Source: Bordetella ansorpii (lineage in GTDB: Bacteria > Pseudomonadota > Gammaproteobacteria > Burkholderiales > Burkholderiaceae_B). Taken from it: a stretch of DNA of 46,336 bases. A program made the translations under genes and the position numbers. The stretch is from the NCBI RefSeq assembly GCF_900078315.1, contig NZ_FKBS01000013.1, positions 283,794 through 330,129 of the forward strand, read 5' to 3'. Numbering within the stretch: the first letter of the stretch is position 1; each line of letters starts with the position of its first letter. Below are positions 15,787 through 23,928 of the stretch, piece by piece. The notes under the pieces are model-generated. The model ran no database searches and was not told the DNA's origin. It saw only the letters and a list, made by a program, of their open reading frames with translations.

Positions 15787-16761
15787 TTACTTCACGTCGC
15801 GGATGGCGTCGATGAGCTTCTTGTCGAACTTCTTGTAGTACTCCTTGTAGGCCGGCTCGACCGCGGCGGCGAACGCGGCGCGATCCACCTGGTCGACCTG
15901 CATGCCTTCCTTCTTCAGCTGTTCGACGCCGGTCTTTTCGATGTTGTCGACGAAGCCGCGCATGGCCTGGGCGGAGTCCTTGCCCGCTTGGCGGAATGCA
16001 GCCTTCTGGGCGTCGGACAGGCCGTCGTAGACGCTGCCCGACATCAGGATCAACGCCGGGCCGTAGACGTGGCCGGTCAGTGACAGATACTTCTGCATCT
16101 GCGACAGCTTGGCCGACGTGATGACCGACAGCGGGTTCTCCTGGCCGTCGATGGTGCCTTGCTGCAGCGCCGTGGCCACCTCGGGCCAGGCCATGGGCGT
16201 GGGCAAAATGCCGATCTGGCGGAAGGCCGCGATGTGGATCGGGTTCTCGGTGGTGCGGATTTTCAGGCCCTTGGCGTCGGCAGGGGTGCGCACGGCCCGC
16301 ACGTTGTTGGTCAGGTGGCGGAATCCCTGTTCGCCCCAGGCCAGCGCCACGATGCCGCGCGACGGGAACTTGGCCAGCATGTCCTGGCCGATCTGGCTGT
16401 CGAGCACCTTGCGGGCATGATCCAGGTCGCGCAGCAGGAAGGGGATGTCGAACACGCCCGTTTCGGGCACGAAGTTCAGGGTGGCACCCGTGGAGACGAT
16501 GGCCAGGTCGATGGTGCCGATCTGCAGGCCCTCGATGACTTCGCGTTCACCGCCCAGCGCGCTGTTGGCGAACTGCTGGACCTTGAATTTTCCGCCGCCC
16601 GAGGCTTCGATCGATTTGGCGAAGGCATCCGCCCCGGCGCCGTAATGCGACGAGGTGGACAGGGCGTAGGCCATTTTCAGGGTGGTCTGGGCGGCTGCGG
16701 GCAGGGCGGCAGCGAGCATGCCGGACGCCAGCAAGGTGGCGGCGAGCCAGGACTTGCGCAT
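15787..16761 (-). CDS. dctP: TRAP transporter periplasmic solute receptor (DctP family)
   Basis: 324-aa exported receptor with a clear signal peptide (MRKSWLAATLLASGMLAAALPAAA, cut before QTTLKMAY). DctP features are the early YALSTSSHYGAGADAFAKSIE, the RTTENPIHIAAFRQIG segment around residues 168-183 with the Arg that usually binds the ligand carboxylate, and GQENPLSVITSAKL. It delivers an organic acid to DctQM. The ATG at 16761 has GGAGA upstream; an in-frame extension to 16935 would run into the divergent promoter. Its upstream region holds the 21-bp palindrome, so the carrier may be under the same control as the divergent genes. Confidence 0.93.
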   Translation of the reverse strand: MRKSWLAATLLASGMLAAALPAAAQTTLKMAYALSTSSHYGAGADAFAKSIEASGGGKFKVQQFANSALGGEREVIEGLQIGTIDLAIVSTGATLNFVPETGVFDIPFLLRDLDHARKVLDSQIGQDMLAKFPSRGIVALAWGEQGFRHLTNNVRAVRTPADAKGLKIRTTENPIHIAAFRQIGILPTPMAWPEVATALQQGTIDGQENPLSVITSAKLSQMQKYLSLTGHVYGPALILMSGSVYDGLSDAQKAAFRQAGKDSAQAMRGFVDNIEKTGVEQLKKEGMQVDQVDRAAFAAAVEPAYKEYYKKFDKKLIDAIRDVK

Positions 16762-16895
16762 GTTGTCTTCTCCGTTGTCTTCTGGAACTTGTCGTTCTTT
16801 GGCGGCTTTCCACCGCCTGGGCATGATAGCGGCATTCGTCACGCTGTCATGAGCAGGCAGGGTTTTCACGGGGTGGCCGCGAGACGATCCTAAAA

Positions 16896-16916
16896 GTAGG
16901 ATGTCCAACATCCTAC
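16896..16916. promoter_or_regulatory. Perfect 21-bp palindromic operator between dctP and the CoA-transferase gene
   Basis: GTAGGATGT (16896-16904), spacer CCA, then ACATCCTAC (16908-16916). The arms are exact reverse complements. It sits just upstream of the -10 element TATAAG (16918-16923) of the CoA-transferase gene, where a bound repressor would block initiation. A further ATCCTA half-site lies at 16887-16892. The obvious candidate ligand is the GntR protein encoded at 18155, two genes into the adjacent run. Confidence 0.75.
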
Positions 16917-16917
16917 A

Positions 16918-16923
16918 TATAAG
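16918..16923 (+). promoter_or_regulatory. -10 element of the CoA-transferase operon
   Basis: TATAAG, five of six matches, is followed by initiation near 16930 and a very short leader of about 8 bases before the ATG at 16938. No good -35 exists at 17-base spacing; that position is occupied by the palindrome. Confidence 0.45.
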
Positions 16924-16937
16924 AGACAAACCCAATC

Positions 16938-18116
16938 ATGATCTACGCCCCATTGGACCGATTCATCGTCCTGGACCTGACCCGTGTCCGTTCCGGCCCG
17001 GCAGCCGTACGGCAGTTCGCGGATTGGGGCGCCGATGTCATCAAGATCGAGGAGCCTGCTCAGGCCAAGGACGACAAGCCCGGCGGCGCCGCGAAATTCA
17101 GCGATTACCAGAATACACATCGCAACAAACGCAGCCTTACGCTCAATCTGAAGCAACCGGACGGATTGGCCGTATTCATGGAGCTGGTCAAGCGAGCCGA
17201 TGTGCTGGTCGAGAACTATCGGCCTTCCGTCAAAACCAAGTTGGGCATCGATTACGCCTCGCTGGCAAAAATCAACCCTCGCCTGGTTTACGCCAGCATT
17301 TCGGGTTTCGGCCAGGATGGGCCTTATGCCGACCGACCGGGCCTGGATCAGATCGCGCAGGGATTGGGAGGGCTGATGTCGGTGACGGGCGATGCCGACC
17401 GGCAGCCGATGCGCGCGGGGATTCCCGTCGCGGACCTCAGCGCGGGCCTGTTCGCTGCCATCGGCATCCTGACGGCGCTGCTGGAGCGCGAGCGCTCGGG
17501 ACAAGGGCGATGGGTACAGACCTCGCTATTGCAGGCTCAGGTCTGGATGATGGATTTCCAGGCCACGCGCTGGTTGATCGATCGCGAAGTGCCCGCGCAG
17601 TCGGGCAATGACCACCCCACCAGTTCGCCGACCGGCGTGTACCCGACGGCCGACGGGTACATCAATATCGCGGCGATGGGCTCCAGCATGTTTGCCCGCC
17701 TGTGCGATGTGCTTGAGATGCCGGCGCTGAAAGAGGACGCACGCTTCGGCTCGGCCGGGTTGCGCGTGGAGCATCGCGCCGAACTCAACCGGGAAATCGT
17801 TGCCCGCACGCTCACCCGCGGCAGCGCCGACTGGATCGAGCGGCTGAACAACGCCGGCGTGCCATGTGGCCCAATTCTTTCGATGGATGCCGTTTTCGAC
17901 AATGAACAGGTCCGGCATCTGGGCATGACACGGCCAGTCTCGCATCCCGAGCGCGGCAGCATCGACATCATGGCGCCTGCGGTGATTTTCGATGGCGTGC
18001 AGCCGCCTCCGGTTTCGCCTGCTCCTGAAACGGGGGGGCATACCGACGAGATTCTGGGCTGGCTGGGGCTGGATGAGGCAGCCCGCCAGCGTTTGCGCGC
18101 TACAGGCGGGGTGTGA
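16938..18116 (+). CDS. CaiB/BaiF-type (family III) acyl-CoA transferase
   Basis: 392-aa class III CoA transferase that moves CoA between carboxylic acids. The N-terminal Rossmann part includes VLDLTRVRSGPAAVRQFADWGADVIKIE, with the active-site Asp expected near FGQDGPYADRPGLDQIAQG (Asp in the PGLD segment, about residue 136), and the C-terminal part contains VPCGPILSMDAVFDNEQV. It is first in the run CoA transferase - GntR - crotonase - Bug receptor. The likely task is activation of an imported acid, perhaps supplied by the divergent TRAP carrier. By eye its codon use is looser (more A/T third positions) than in the paa genes. Confidence 0.9.
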   Translation: MIYAPLDRFIVLDLTRVRSGPAAVRQFADWGADVIKIEEPAQAKDDKPGGAAKFSDYQNTHRNKRSLTLNLKQPDGLAVFMELVKRADVLVENYRPSVKTKLGIDYASLAKINPRLVYASISGFGQDGPYADRPGLDQIAQGLGGLMSVTGDADRQPMRAGIPVADLSAGLFAAIGILTALLERERSGQGRWVQTSLLQAQVWMMDFQATRWLIDREVPAQSGNDHPTSSPTGVYPTADGYINIAAMGSSMFARLCDVLEMPALKEDARFGSAGLRVEHRAELNREIVARTLTRGSADWIERLNNAGVPCGPILSMDAVFDNEQVRHLGMTRPVSHPERGSIDIMAPAVIFDGVQPPPVSPAPETGGHTDEILGWLGLDEAARQRLRATGGV

Positions 18117-18154
18117 CACCATCGTGGCCCGTTCCGCCACTACGTAGATACCCC

Positions 18155-18907
18155 ATGGCCAGCCCTGAAATCGTGTCCGATTCCCTGTTCGACAGTCTTG
18201 CGCGGCCGGACAATCTACCCGACGAGATTGCCTTGCAGATCCGGCAAAAGATCGTCAGTCAGGCGTTCGAGCCAGGCCAGCGTCTGCCTACCGAGCAGGA
18301 ATTGGCCCAGCGCTTCGGCGTCAGCCGCAATGTCGTACGCGAGGCGATTGCGCGACTGAAATTGTCGGGTTACGTCGAGACCCGGCGTGGCGTCGGCAGC
18401 TTTGTCGCGGCTGAGGCAGGCCAACGTGCATTCGAGATATTGCCGGCTGATCTGCTGCGTGCGGATGCGCTCGAGCACGTGTATCAACTGCGTGTCGAGA
18501 TCGAGGCCGGCGCGGCGGCGCTGGCGGCGCAGCATCGAACCGAAGCGCAACTGGTGCAGTTGCGCGAGGCGTTGCAGCGTGTCGATGCCGTTGGCGAGAA
18601 CTGGCGCCAGGGGGCCGATCGGGCTCTGGATTTTCACATGGCAGTCTGTACGGCCGCCAACAATCCGTATTTCCTGCGGCTGCTGTCGCTGTTCGGGCGC
18701 GCGGTCGGGGACGCTGTACGCACACTGCGCTACAGCAGCACTGGCACCGACCGCATCGCGCAGATCGAGCAGGAGCACCACTGCATATTCGACGCCATCG
18801 CCGCGCGAGACAGCGACGCGGCACGGGCGGCAATGCGCGAACACCTGAGCAATGGCATGCAGCGCCGTCAGGCATTGCTGAAAGATCAACCTCCGCCCGT
18901 CCGTTAG
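18155..18907 (+). CDS. GntR-family FCD-type transcriptional regulator
   Basis: 250-aa regulator with an N-terminal GntR winged helix (IRQKIVSQAFEPGQRLPTEQELAQRFGVSRNVVREAIARLKLSGYVETRRGVGSF is the full domain, residues about 29-83) and an all-helical FCD ligand domain, with the metal-binding pattern suggested by DFHMAV, EQEHHCIFDAI and MREHL. FCD regulators usually sense the substrate or product of neighbouring catabolic genes. It probably binds the palindrome at 16896-16916. I chose ATG 18155; GTG 18113, overlapping the CoA-transferase stop and preceded by AGGCGGG, is a serious alternative adding 14 residues. Confidence 0.9.
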   Translation: MASPEIVSDSLFDSLARPDNLPDEIALQIRQKIVSQAFEPGQRLPTEQELAQRFGVSRNVVREAIARLKLSGYVETRRGVGSFVAAEAGQRAFEILPADLLRADALEHVYQLRVEIEAGAAALAAQHRTEAQLVQLREALQRVDAVGENWRQGADRALDFHMAVCTAANNPYFLRLLSLFGRAVGDAVRTLRYSSTGTDRIAQIEQEHHCIFDAIAARDSDAARAAMREHLSNGMQRRQALLKDQPPPVR

Positions 18908-18927
18908 CGGGCTCCCAGGACACCCCC

Positions 18928-19743
18928 ATGACTGCCCAACGCATACTGCAAGACCGCATCACTGAAAACCTCGTCGTCGAGAAACGCGGCTCGGCGGGAT
19001 GGATCACCTTCAACGATCCGGGGCGCCACAATGCGGTGTCGTATGCCATGTGGGAGGCCATTCCCCTGGCACTGGCCGAGTTCGATGCCGATCCCGCCAT
19101 CCGAGTGGTGGTCCTGACGGGGGCGGGGGACCGGTCGTTCGTCAGTGGCGCTAATATTTCGCAGTTCGAGACGCTGCGCTCGGCGCAGGAGGACGTGCAG
19201 GCCTACGAGAAAGTGGCGGAGGCCGCGCAACTGGCACTGTATGAACATGCCAAGCCAACCTTGGCGCGCATCAAGGGTTATTGCATAGGCGGGGGCTTGA
19301 ATATCGCCCTGTGCTGCGATCTGCGCGTGGCCAGCGACGACAGCAGCTTCTCCATTCCCGCCGGCAAGCTGGGCCTGGGCTACCGCATGACCGCGATTCG
19401 AAATCTGGTCAACGCCGCTGGCGCAGCCGGAGCGCTCGAGATATTCCTGACGGCCGCGCGCTACCGGGCCGATCAGGCGCACGAACGCGGCCTTGTCCAC
19501 AAAGTGGTGCCGGCGGCCGAACTGGATCAGGCCCTGGACGAGTACGTCACGCAGATCTGCGCCAATGCGCCGCTCACGCTGAGCGCCGGCAAGAAGATGA
19601 TCCGTGAAATCCAGAAGCTCGGTCCTGACGTCGACATGCAGGCCATGAGCCGCCTGGTGCTTGCATGTTTCGACAGCGACGACTATCGCGAAGGCAAACG
19701 CGCCTTCGCAGAGAAACGGGCGCCGGTGTTCACCGGCACCTGA
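18928..19743 (+). CDS. Crotonase-superfamily protein lacking the hydratase glutamates
   Basis: 271-aa enoyl-CoA hydratase/isomerase homologue. The oxyanion-hole segments are intact (FVSGANISQFE, and CIGGGLNIALCCD). At the two positions that carry the catalytic glutamates of mitochondrial enoyl-CoA hydratase it has Asn125 (GGGLNIAL) and Ala145 (IPAGKLGLGY), so simple water addition to an enoyl-CoA is unlikely. Other crotonase chemistry (decarboxylation, hydrolysis, isomerisation, C-C cleavage) is possible. It lies 20 bases after the GntR gene, in the same run as the CoA transferase, whose product it presumably uses. The exact reaction is unknown. Confidence 0.88.
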   Translation: MTAQRILQDRITENLVVEKRGSAGWITFNDPGRHNAVSYAMWEAIPLALAEFDADPAIRVVVLTGAGDRSFVSGANISQFETLRSAQEDVQAYEKVAEAAQLALYEHAKPTLARIKGYCIGGGLNIALCCDLRVASDDSSFSIPAGKLGLGYRMTAIRNLVNAAGAAGALEIFLTAARYRADQAHERGLVHKVVPAAELDQALDEYVTQICANAPLTLSAGKKMIREIQKLGPDVDMQAMSRLVLACFDSDDYREGKRAFAEKRAPVFTGT

Positions 19744-19873
19744 CCTTCCGCGCGCGCAGCGGTTTCCTTGCACCGATGTCTCTGCCGGCATGGCTTGTCC
19801 GGCGGGGGCTGCGTGCGCCCGCGCATCGCGGATTCCTTACCGCAGTACATAGCAAAAATCATGGAGACAAACG

Positions 19874-20848
19874 ATGAAACGCATTCTGGCAGCCGTTACC
19901 GCTGCCGCGGCGCTGGCCTTTTCGGCCACAGGCGCTCACGCGGCCTATCCTCAGCAGCCCATTCGCCTGGTCGTCGGTTACGCGCCCGGCGGCACGACCG
20001 ATATCCTGGCTCGAGCGCTGGGCGAAGCCCTGGGCCGTGCGCTCAAGCAAACGATCATCGTGGAGAACAAGGCCGGCGCGGCAGGCAACATCGCCGCGGC
20101 GGCGGTTCAGCAGGCCAATCCGGATGGCTACACGTTGCTGATGGCCACGGTTTCCAGCCACGGCATCAATCCGGCGTTGTACAAGAAGTCGCTGGGCTAC
20201 GATCCCGTCGGTGGCTTCACGCCGGTGGGCATGGTGGCGTCGATCCCGCTGGTGCTGGTGGCCAGTCCGAAGATTGAGGTCAGGTCGGTGCAAGAGCTGG
20301 TTGCCTTGGCCCGCTCCCAGCCTGGCGCGCTGAACTACTCGTCCAGCGGTAACGGGTCGCCGGTACATCTGGCGGGGGCGATGTTCGCGCAGCAAGCCCA
20401 TCTCGACCTGGTTCATGTGCCCTATCGCGGCGGGGCGCTCGCCAACACCGCCGTGATGACCGGTGAGGCGCAGCTCAGCTTCGCCACGTTGCCGGGCGCA
20501 ATGTCGCAGGTCAAGGCCAACAATCTGCGGGCGCTCGCGGTTACGACCAAGGAGCGCTCCGCGCAGTTGCCGGATGTGCCTGCATTGGGCGAGATCGAGG
20601 GTTTCGAAGGTTACGAGATCAACACCTGGAACGCCCTGCTGGCTCCCAAGGGCACGCCCGCGGAGGTGGTGCAAACCCTTAATCAGGCCGTCGCCACGGC
20701 AATGCGTTCGCCCGCGTTGCGGCAAATGTTCGAGAGAGAGGGCGCGGTGCCCACCGGTAGCACGCCAGAGGAGCTGGCTGCCTTCATCGATGGCGAACTG
20801 GCTCGCTGGGCCAAGGTGGTCAGTTCGGTCAATATCCGGGTCGACTGA
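19874..20848 (+). CDS. Bug/TctC-family periplasmic solute receptor
   Basis: 324-aa exported protein with a signal peptide (MKRILAAVTAAAALAFSATGAHA, cut before AYPQQP) and the Bug family's PIRLVVGYAPGGTTDILAR and IVENKAGAAGNIAA segments that line the carboxylate-binding cleft. Bug proteins bind small carboxylates or amides; most are encoded without their TctAB membrane partners, as here. It closes the CoA transferase - GntR - crotonase run, 130 bases after the crotonase gene. That gap shows no clear promoter or terminator. It gives the module a second possible import receptor besides the TRAP carrier. Confidence 0.92.
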   Translation: MKRILAAVTAAAALAFSATGAHAAYPQQPIRLVVGYAPGGTTDILARALGEALGRALKQTIIVENKAGAAGNIAAAAVQQANPDGYTLLMATVSSHGINPALYKKSLGYDPVGGFTPVGMVASIPLVLVASPKIEVRSVQELVALARSQPGALNYSSSGNGSPVHLAGAMFAQQAHLDLVHVPYRGGALANTAVMTGEAQLSFATLPGAMSQVKANNLRALAVTTKERSAQLPDVPALGEIEGFEGYEINTWNALLAPKGTPAEVVQTLNQAVATAMRSPALRQMFEREGAVPTGSTPEELAAFIDGELARWAKVVSSVNIRVD

Positions 20849-20965
20849 ATGCAATCCCTGACGGCCGGTTGAACCTCCCGGTGCAATCACGGTCAGGTAC
20901 AGTGCGGAACCCGGGCAGGGTGGGGGATGTCCCCCCGCCGGCCTTCGATTGGTTACGATTGGCCG

Positions 20966-23500
20966 ATGATGCACGCGACTGCTGCCCGCCCCTCCCGCCA
21001 GGCCGGTTTCTTTTCCTCCTTGCGCCTGGGATTGCGCATGATGATGCGCGACGCACGCGCCGGCGAGTTGCGCCTGCTGGTGCTGGCGCTGGTGGTGGCC
21101 GTGGCGGCCATCACCAGCGTGGGCTTCCTGGCCGACCGCGTGTCCCGCGCGCTGGAGCGCGACGCCAGCCAGATGCTGGGCGCCGACCTGGTGCTGGAGG
21201 CCGACGAACCCATTCCCGCCCAGTTCCTCGACCGGGCCAGGCAGGACGGCCTAACGGTGGCCTCCTCGGTGCAGTTTCCGTCCATGGCCAGCGGCGGGGG
21301 CGGCGCGCAACTGGTGTCGCTGAAGGCCGTCGAGCCGGGCTATCCCCTGCGCGGCTCGCTGCGCGTGGCCGACGAGGCCTTCGGCCAGGATGCCGCCACG
21401 CGCGACGTGCCCGAACCGGGCAGCGTCTGGGTCGATCCCCAGTTGCTGTCGGCGCTGGGCATCAAGGTGGGCGACACGATCGGCCTGGGCGACGCGCGTT
21501 TCCGCGTGGCCAAGGTGCTGACCTACGAACCCGACCGCGGCATGCAGTTCGTCAACGTGGCGCCGCGCGCCATGATGCGGCTGTCCGACCTGCAGTCCAC
21601 CGGCCTGGTCACGCTGGGCAGCCGGCTGGACTACATCATGCTGGTGGCCGGCCAGCCGCCCGAGGTGGCGGGCTATACCTCGTGGCTGAACCAGAACCTG
21701 CAGCGTGGCCAGAAGGTGGCGACGGTGGAATCGGGCCGGCCCGAGGTGCGCCGCACGATGGACCGCGCGCAGCGCTTCCTGTCGCTGGTGGCCATGCTGG
21801 CGGTGATGATCTCGGCGGTGGCCGTGGCGCTGGCCGCGGGCCGCTTCATGCTGCGCCATCGCGACGGTATCGCGGTGATGCGCTGCCTGGGTGCGCAGCA
21901 GGGCGAGATCGCGCGCATGCTGGTGGCCGAGTTCGCCATGATCGGGCTGCTGGCCTCCGCCGTGGGCGGGTTGATCGGCTTTGGCGTGCATGAGCTGATG
22001 GTGTCGGCGCTGGCCGGCCTGATCGAGACCGAGCTGCCGCATCCCTCCGTCATCCCGGCCTTGCAGGGCCTGTTGACGGGCGTGCTGATGCTACTGGGTT
22101 TCGCGCTGCCGTCGCTGGCGCAGTTGCGCCACGTGCCGCCGGCCCGCGTCCTGCGTCGCGATGCCGAGGGCCTGCGCCCGCGCAGCGCCGTGGGCTACGC
22201 GCTGGGGGCGGTGGGCCTGGCGCTGCTGATCTGGTGGTTCGCGGGCAACCTGCAGTTGGGCGCCGTGGTGTCGGGCGGCTTCCTGGGCGCCTTCCTGGTG
22301 TTCGCGCTGGTGGCCTGGGGCTGCGTGCAGGCGCTGGGGCGCGTGCGCCGCGCGGCCAACGGCATGCCGGCGCTGCGTTTCGCGCTGGCCGGCGTGGTGC
22401 GCCGGCGCACGGCCACCATCACCCAGGTGTGCGCGCTGGCCATCGGCATCATGGCCCTGCTGCTGCTGACGCTGACCCGCACCGACCTCATCGCCGGCTG
22501 GCGCGGCACCTTGCCCGACGACGCGCCCAACCGCTTCCTGATCAACGTGCAGCCCGACCAGCGCGAGGCCGTGGCCCGGCAGCTGGCCGCCGGCGGCCTG
22601 GAGAAAACCCAGCTGTGGCCCATGATCCGCGGCCGCCTGATCGCCATCAACGACCGGCAGGTCGGACCGGCGGACTACGAGGAACCGCGCGCCAAGCGCC
22701 TGGTCGACCGCGAATTCAACCTGTCCTATGGCGAGACCCTGCCCAGTTCCAACCGCATCGAGCAGGGCCGCTGGATGCCGCCCGACAGCAGGAACGAGGT
22801 CTCGATGGAGTCCGGCCTGGCGACCACGCTGGGCGTGAAGCTGGGCGACAAACTGAGCTTCGACGTGGCCGGGCAGACGGTGGACGTGTCCGTGACCAGC
22901 CTGCGCCGGGTCGACTGGGATTCGATGCAGGTCAACTTCTTCGCCATCCTGTCGCCGTCCGCGCTGGCGGACATGCCGCAAAGCTGGATCACCTCGTTCT
23001 ATCTGCCGCCCGACAAGGCGCCGGTGCTGCGCGATCTGGTGCGGCAGTTCCCCAACCTGACGGTGTTCGACGTGGGCGCCATGCTGCAGCAGTTGCAGTC
23101 GGTACTGGACCAGGTGGCCAGCGCCGTGCAGATGCTGTTCCTGTTCACGCTGCTGGCCGGCGTGCTGGTGTTGGCCGCCGCGCTGACGGCCACGCGCGAC
23201 GAACGCATGCGCGAGGCCGCCGTGCTGCGCGCCCTGGGCGCCACGCGGGGCCAGTTGGCGCGCGCGCAGCGCATCGAACTGCTGGCCGTGGGCGGCCTGG
23301 CCGGCCTGCTGGCCGCGGCGGGCGCGACGGCCGTGGCATGGGGCCTGGCGGCTTATGTGTTCAACTTCGCCATGACGTACAGCCTGTGGCCCTGGATCGC
23401 CGGTCCCGCGGCCGGCATGGCCGGCGCCTGGGCCGGCGGCGCGCTGGCCCTGCGCGGGGTGCTGCGCACGCCGCCCCTGGTTACCCTGAGAGAAGCCTGA
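20966..23500 (+). CDS. FtsX-like ABC permease (YbbP type)
   Basis: 844-aa inner-membrane protein with two FtsX-like permease domains separated by large periplasmic regions. Membrane helices occur near residues 33-52, then a cluster at about 275-375, further ones at about 410-460 and 490-510, and a last group near 735-840 (LFLFTLLAGVLVLAAALTATRDERMREAAVLRALGAT is the typical FtsX segment). YbbP-like permeases normally work with an ATPase such as YbbA in mechanotransmission or in extracting envelope molecules; no ATPase gene is adjacent. I chose ATG 20966, with ATG 20969 next. The stop overlaps the following start (TGATGA), so the two genes are translationally coupled. Confidence 0.87.
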   Translation: MMHATAARPSRQAGFFSSLRLGLRMMMRDARAGELRLLVLALVVAVAAITSVGFLADRVSRALERDASQMLGADLVLEADEPIPAQFLDRARQDGLTVASSVQFPSMASGGGGAQLVSLKAVEPGYPLRGSLRVADEAFGQDAATRDVPEPGSVWVDPQLLSALGIKVGDTIGLGDARFRVAKVLTYEPDRGMQFVNVAPRAMMRLSDLQSTGLVTLGSRLDYIMLVAGQPPEVAGYTSWLNQNLQRGQKVATVESGRPEVRRTMDRAQRFLSLVAMLAVMISAVAVALAAGRFMLRHRDGIAVMRCLGAQQGEIARMLVAEFAMIGLLASAVGGLIGFGVHELMVSALAGLIETELPHPSVIPALQGLLTGVLMLLGFALPSLAQLRHVPPARVLRRDAEGLRPRSAVGYALGAVGLALLIWWFAGNLQLGAVVSGGFLGAFLVFALVAWGCVQALGRVRRAANGMPALRFALAGVVRRRTATITQVCALAIGIMALLLLTLTRTDLIAGWRGTLPDDAPNRFLINVQPDQREAVARQLAAGGLEKTQLWPMIRGRLIAINDRQVGPADYEEPRAKRLVDREFNLSYGETLPSSNRIEQGRWMPPDSRNEVSMESGLATTLGVKLGDKLSFDVAGQTVDVSVTSLRRVDWDSMQVNFFAILSPSALADMPQSWITSFYLPPDKAPVLRDLVRQFPNLTVFDVGAMLQQLQSVLDQVASAVQMLFLFTLLAGVLVLAAALTATRDERMREAAVLRALGATRGQLARAQRIELLAVGGLAGLLAAAGATAVAWGLAAYVFNFAMTYSLWPWIAGPAAGMAGAWAGGALALRGVLRTPPLVTLREA

Positions 23501-23928
23501 TGACCGCCACCACCCGGGTCGACCCGATTTTCGAACCGCTGGACACCAGCAAGACCCTGTTTGAACTGCTGGGCGGCGAGCCCGGCCTGCACGCGCTGGT
23601 CGAGCGCTTCTACGACCTGATGGACCTGGAACCCGATTTCCGCGAATTGCGCGCGGCCCACGGTCCCAGCCTGGACGAGGCGCGCCAGAAGCTGTTCTGG
23701 TTCCTGTGCGGCTACTTCGGGGGGCCCAACCACTACATCGAGCGCTTCGGCCATCCGCGCCTGCGCGCGCGCCACCTGCCGTTCTCCATCGGCGAGATCG
23801 AGCGCGACCAGTGGGTGGCCTGCATGGGCCGCGCCATGCAGGACCAGAACGTGCCGCCCGCGCTGCTGGACCGGATCCTGCACGCGTTCTACGGCACGGC
23901 CGACTGGATGCGCAACCGTGCCGGCTGA
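23500..23928 (+). CDS. Group II truncated haemoglobin
   Basis: 142-aa 2-on-2 globin. Expected haem-pocket residues are visible: Tyr38 (B10, in ERFYDLM), the proximal His92 in RARHLPFSI, and Trp105 (G8, in RDQWVACM), the Trp being the mark of group II. Such proteins bind oxygen, nitric oxide or sulfide and are often linked with oxidative or nitrosative stress. It is translated from an ATG overlapping the permease stop and itself overlaps the kdkA start by 11 bases, a tight three-gene unit with no obvious functional link. Confidence 0.93.
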   Translation: MTATTRVDPIFEPLDTSKTLFELLGGEPGLHALVERFYDLMDLEPDFRELRAAHGPSLDEARQKLFWFLCGYFGGPNHYIERFGHPRLRARHLPFSIGEIERDQWVACMGRAMQDQNVPPALLDRILHAFYGTADWMRNRAG

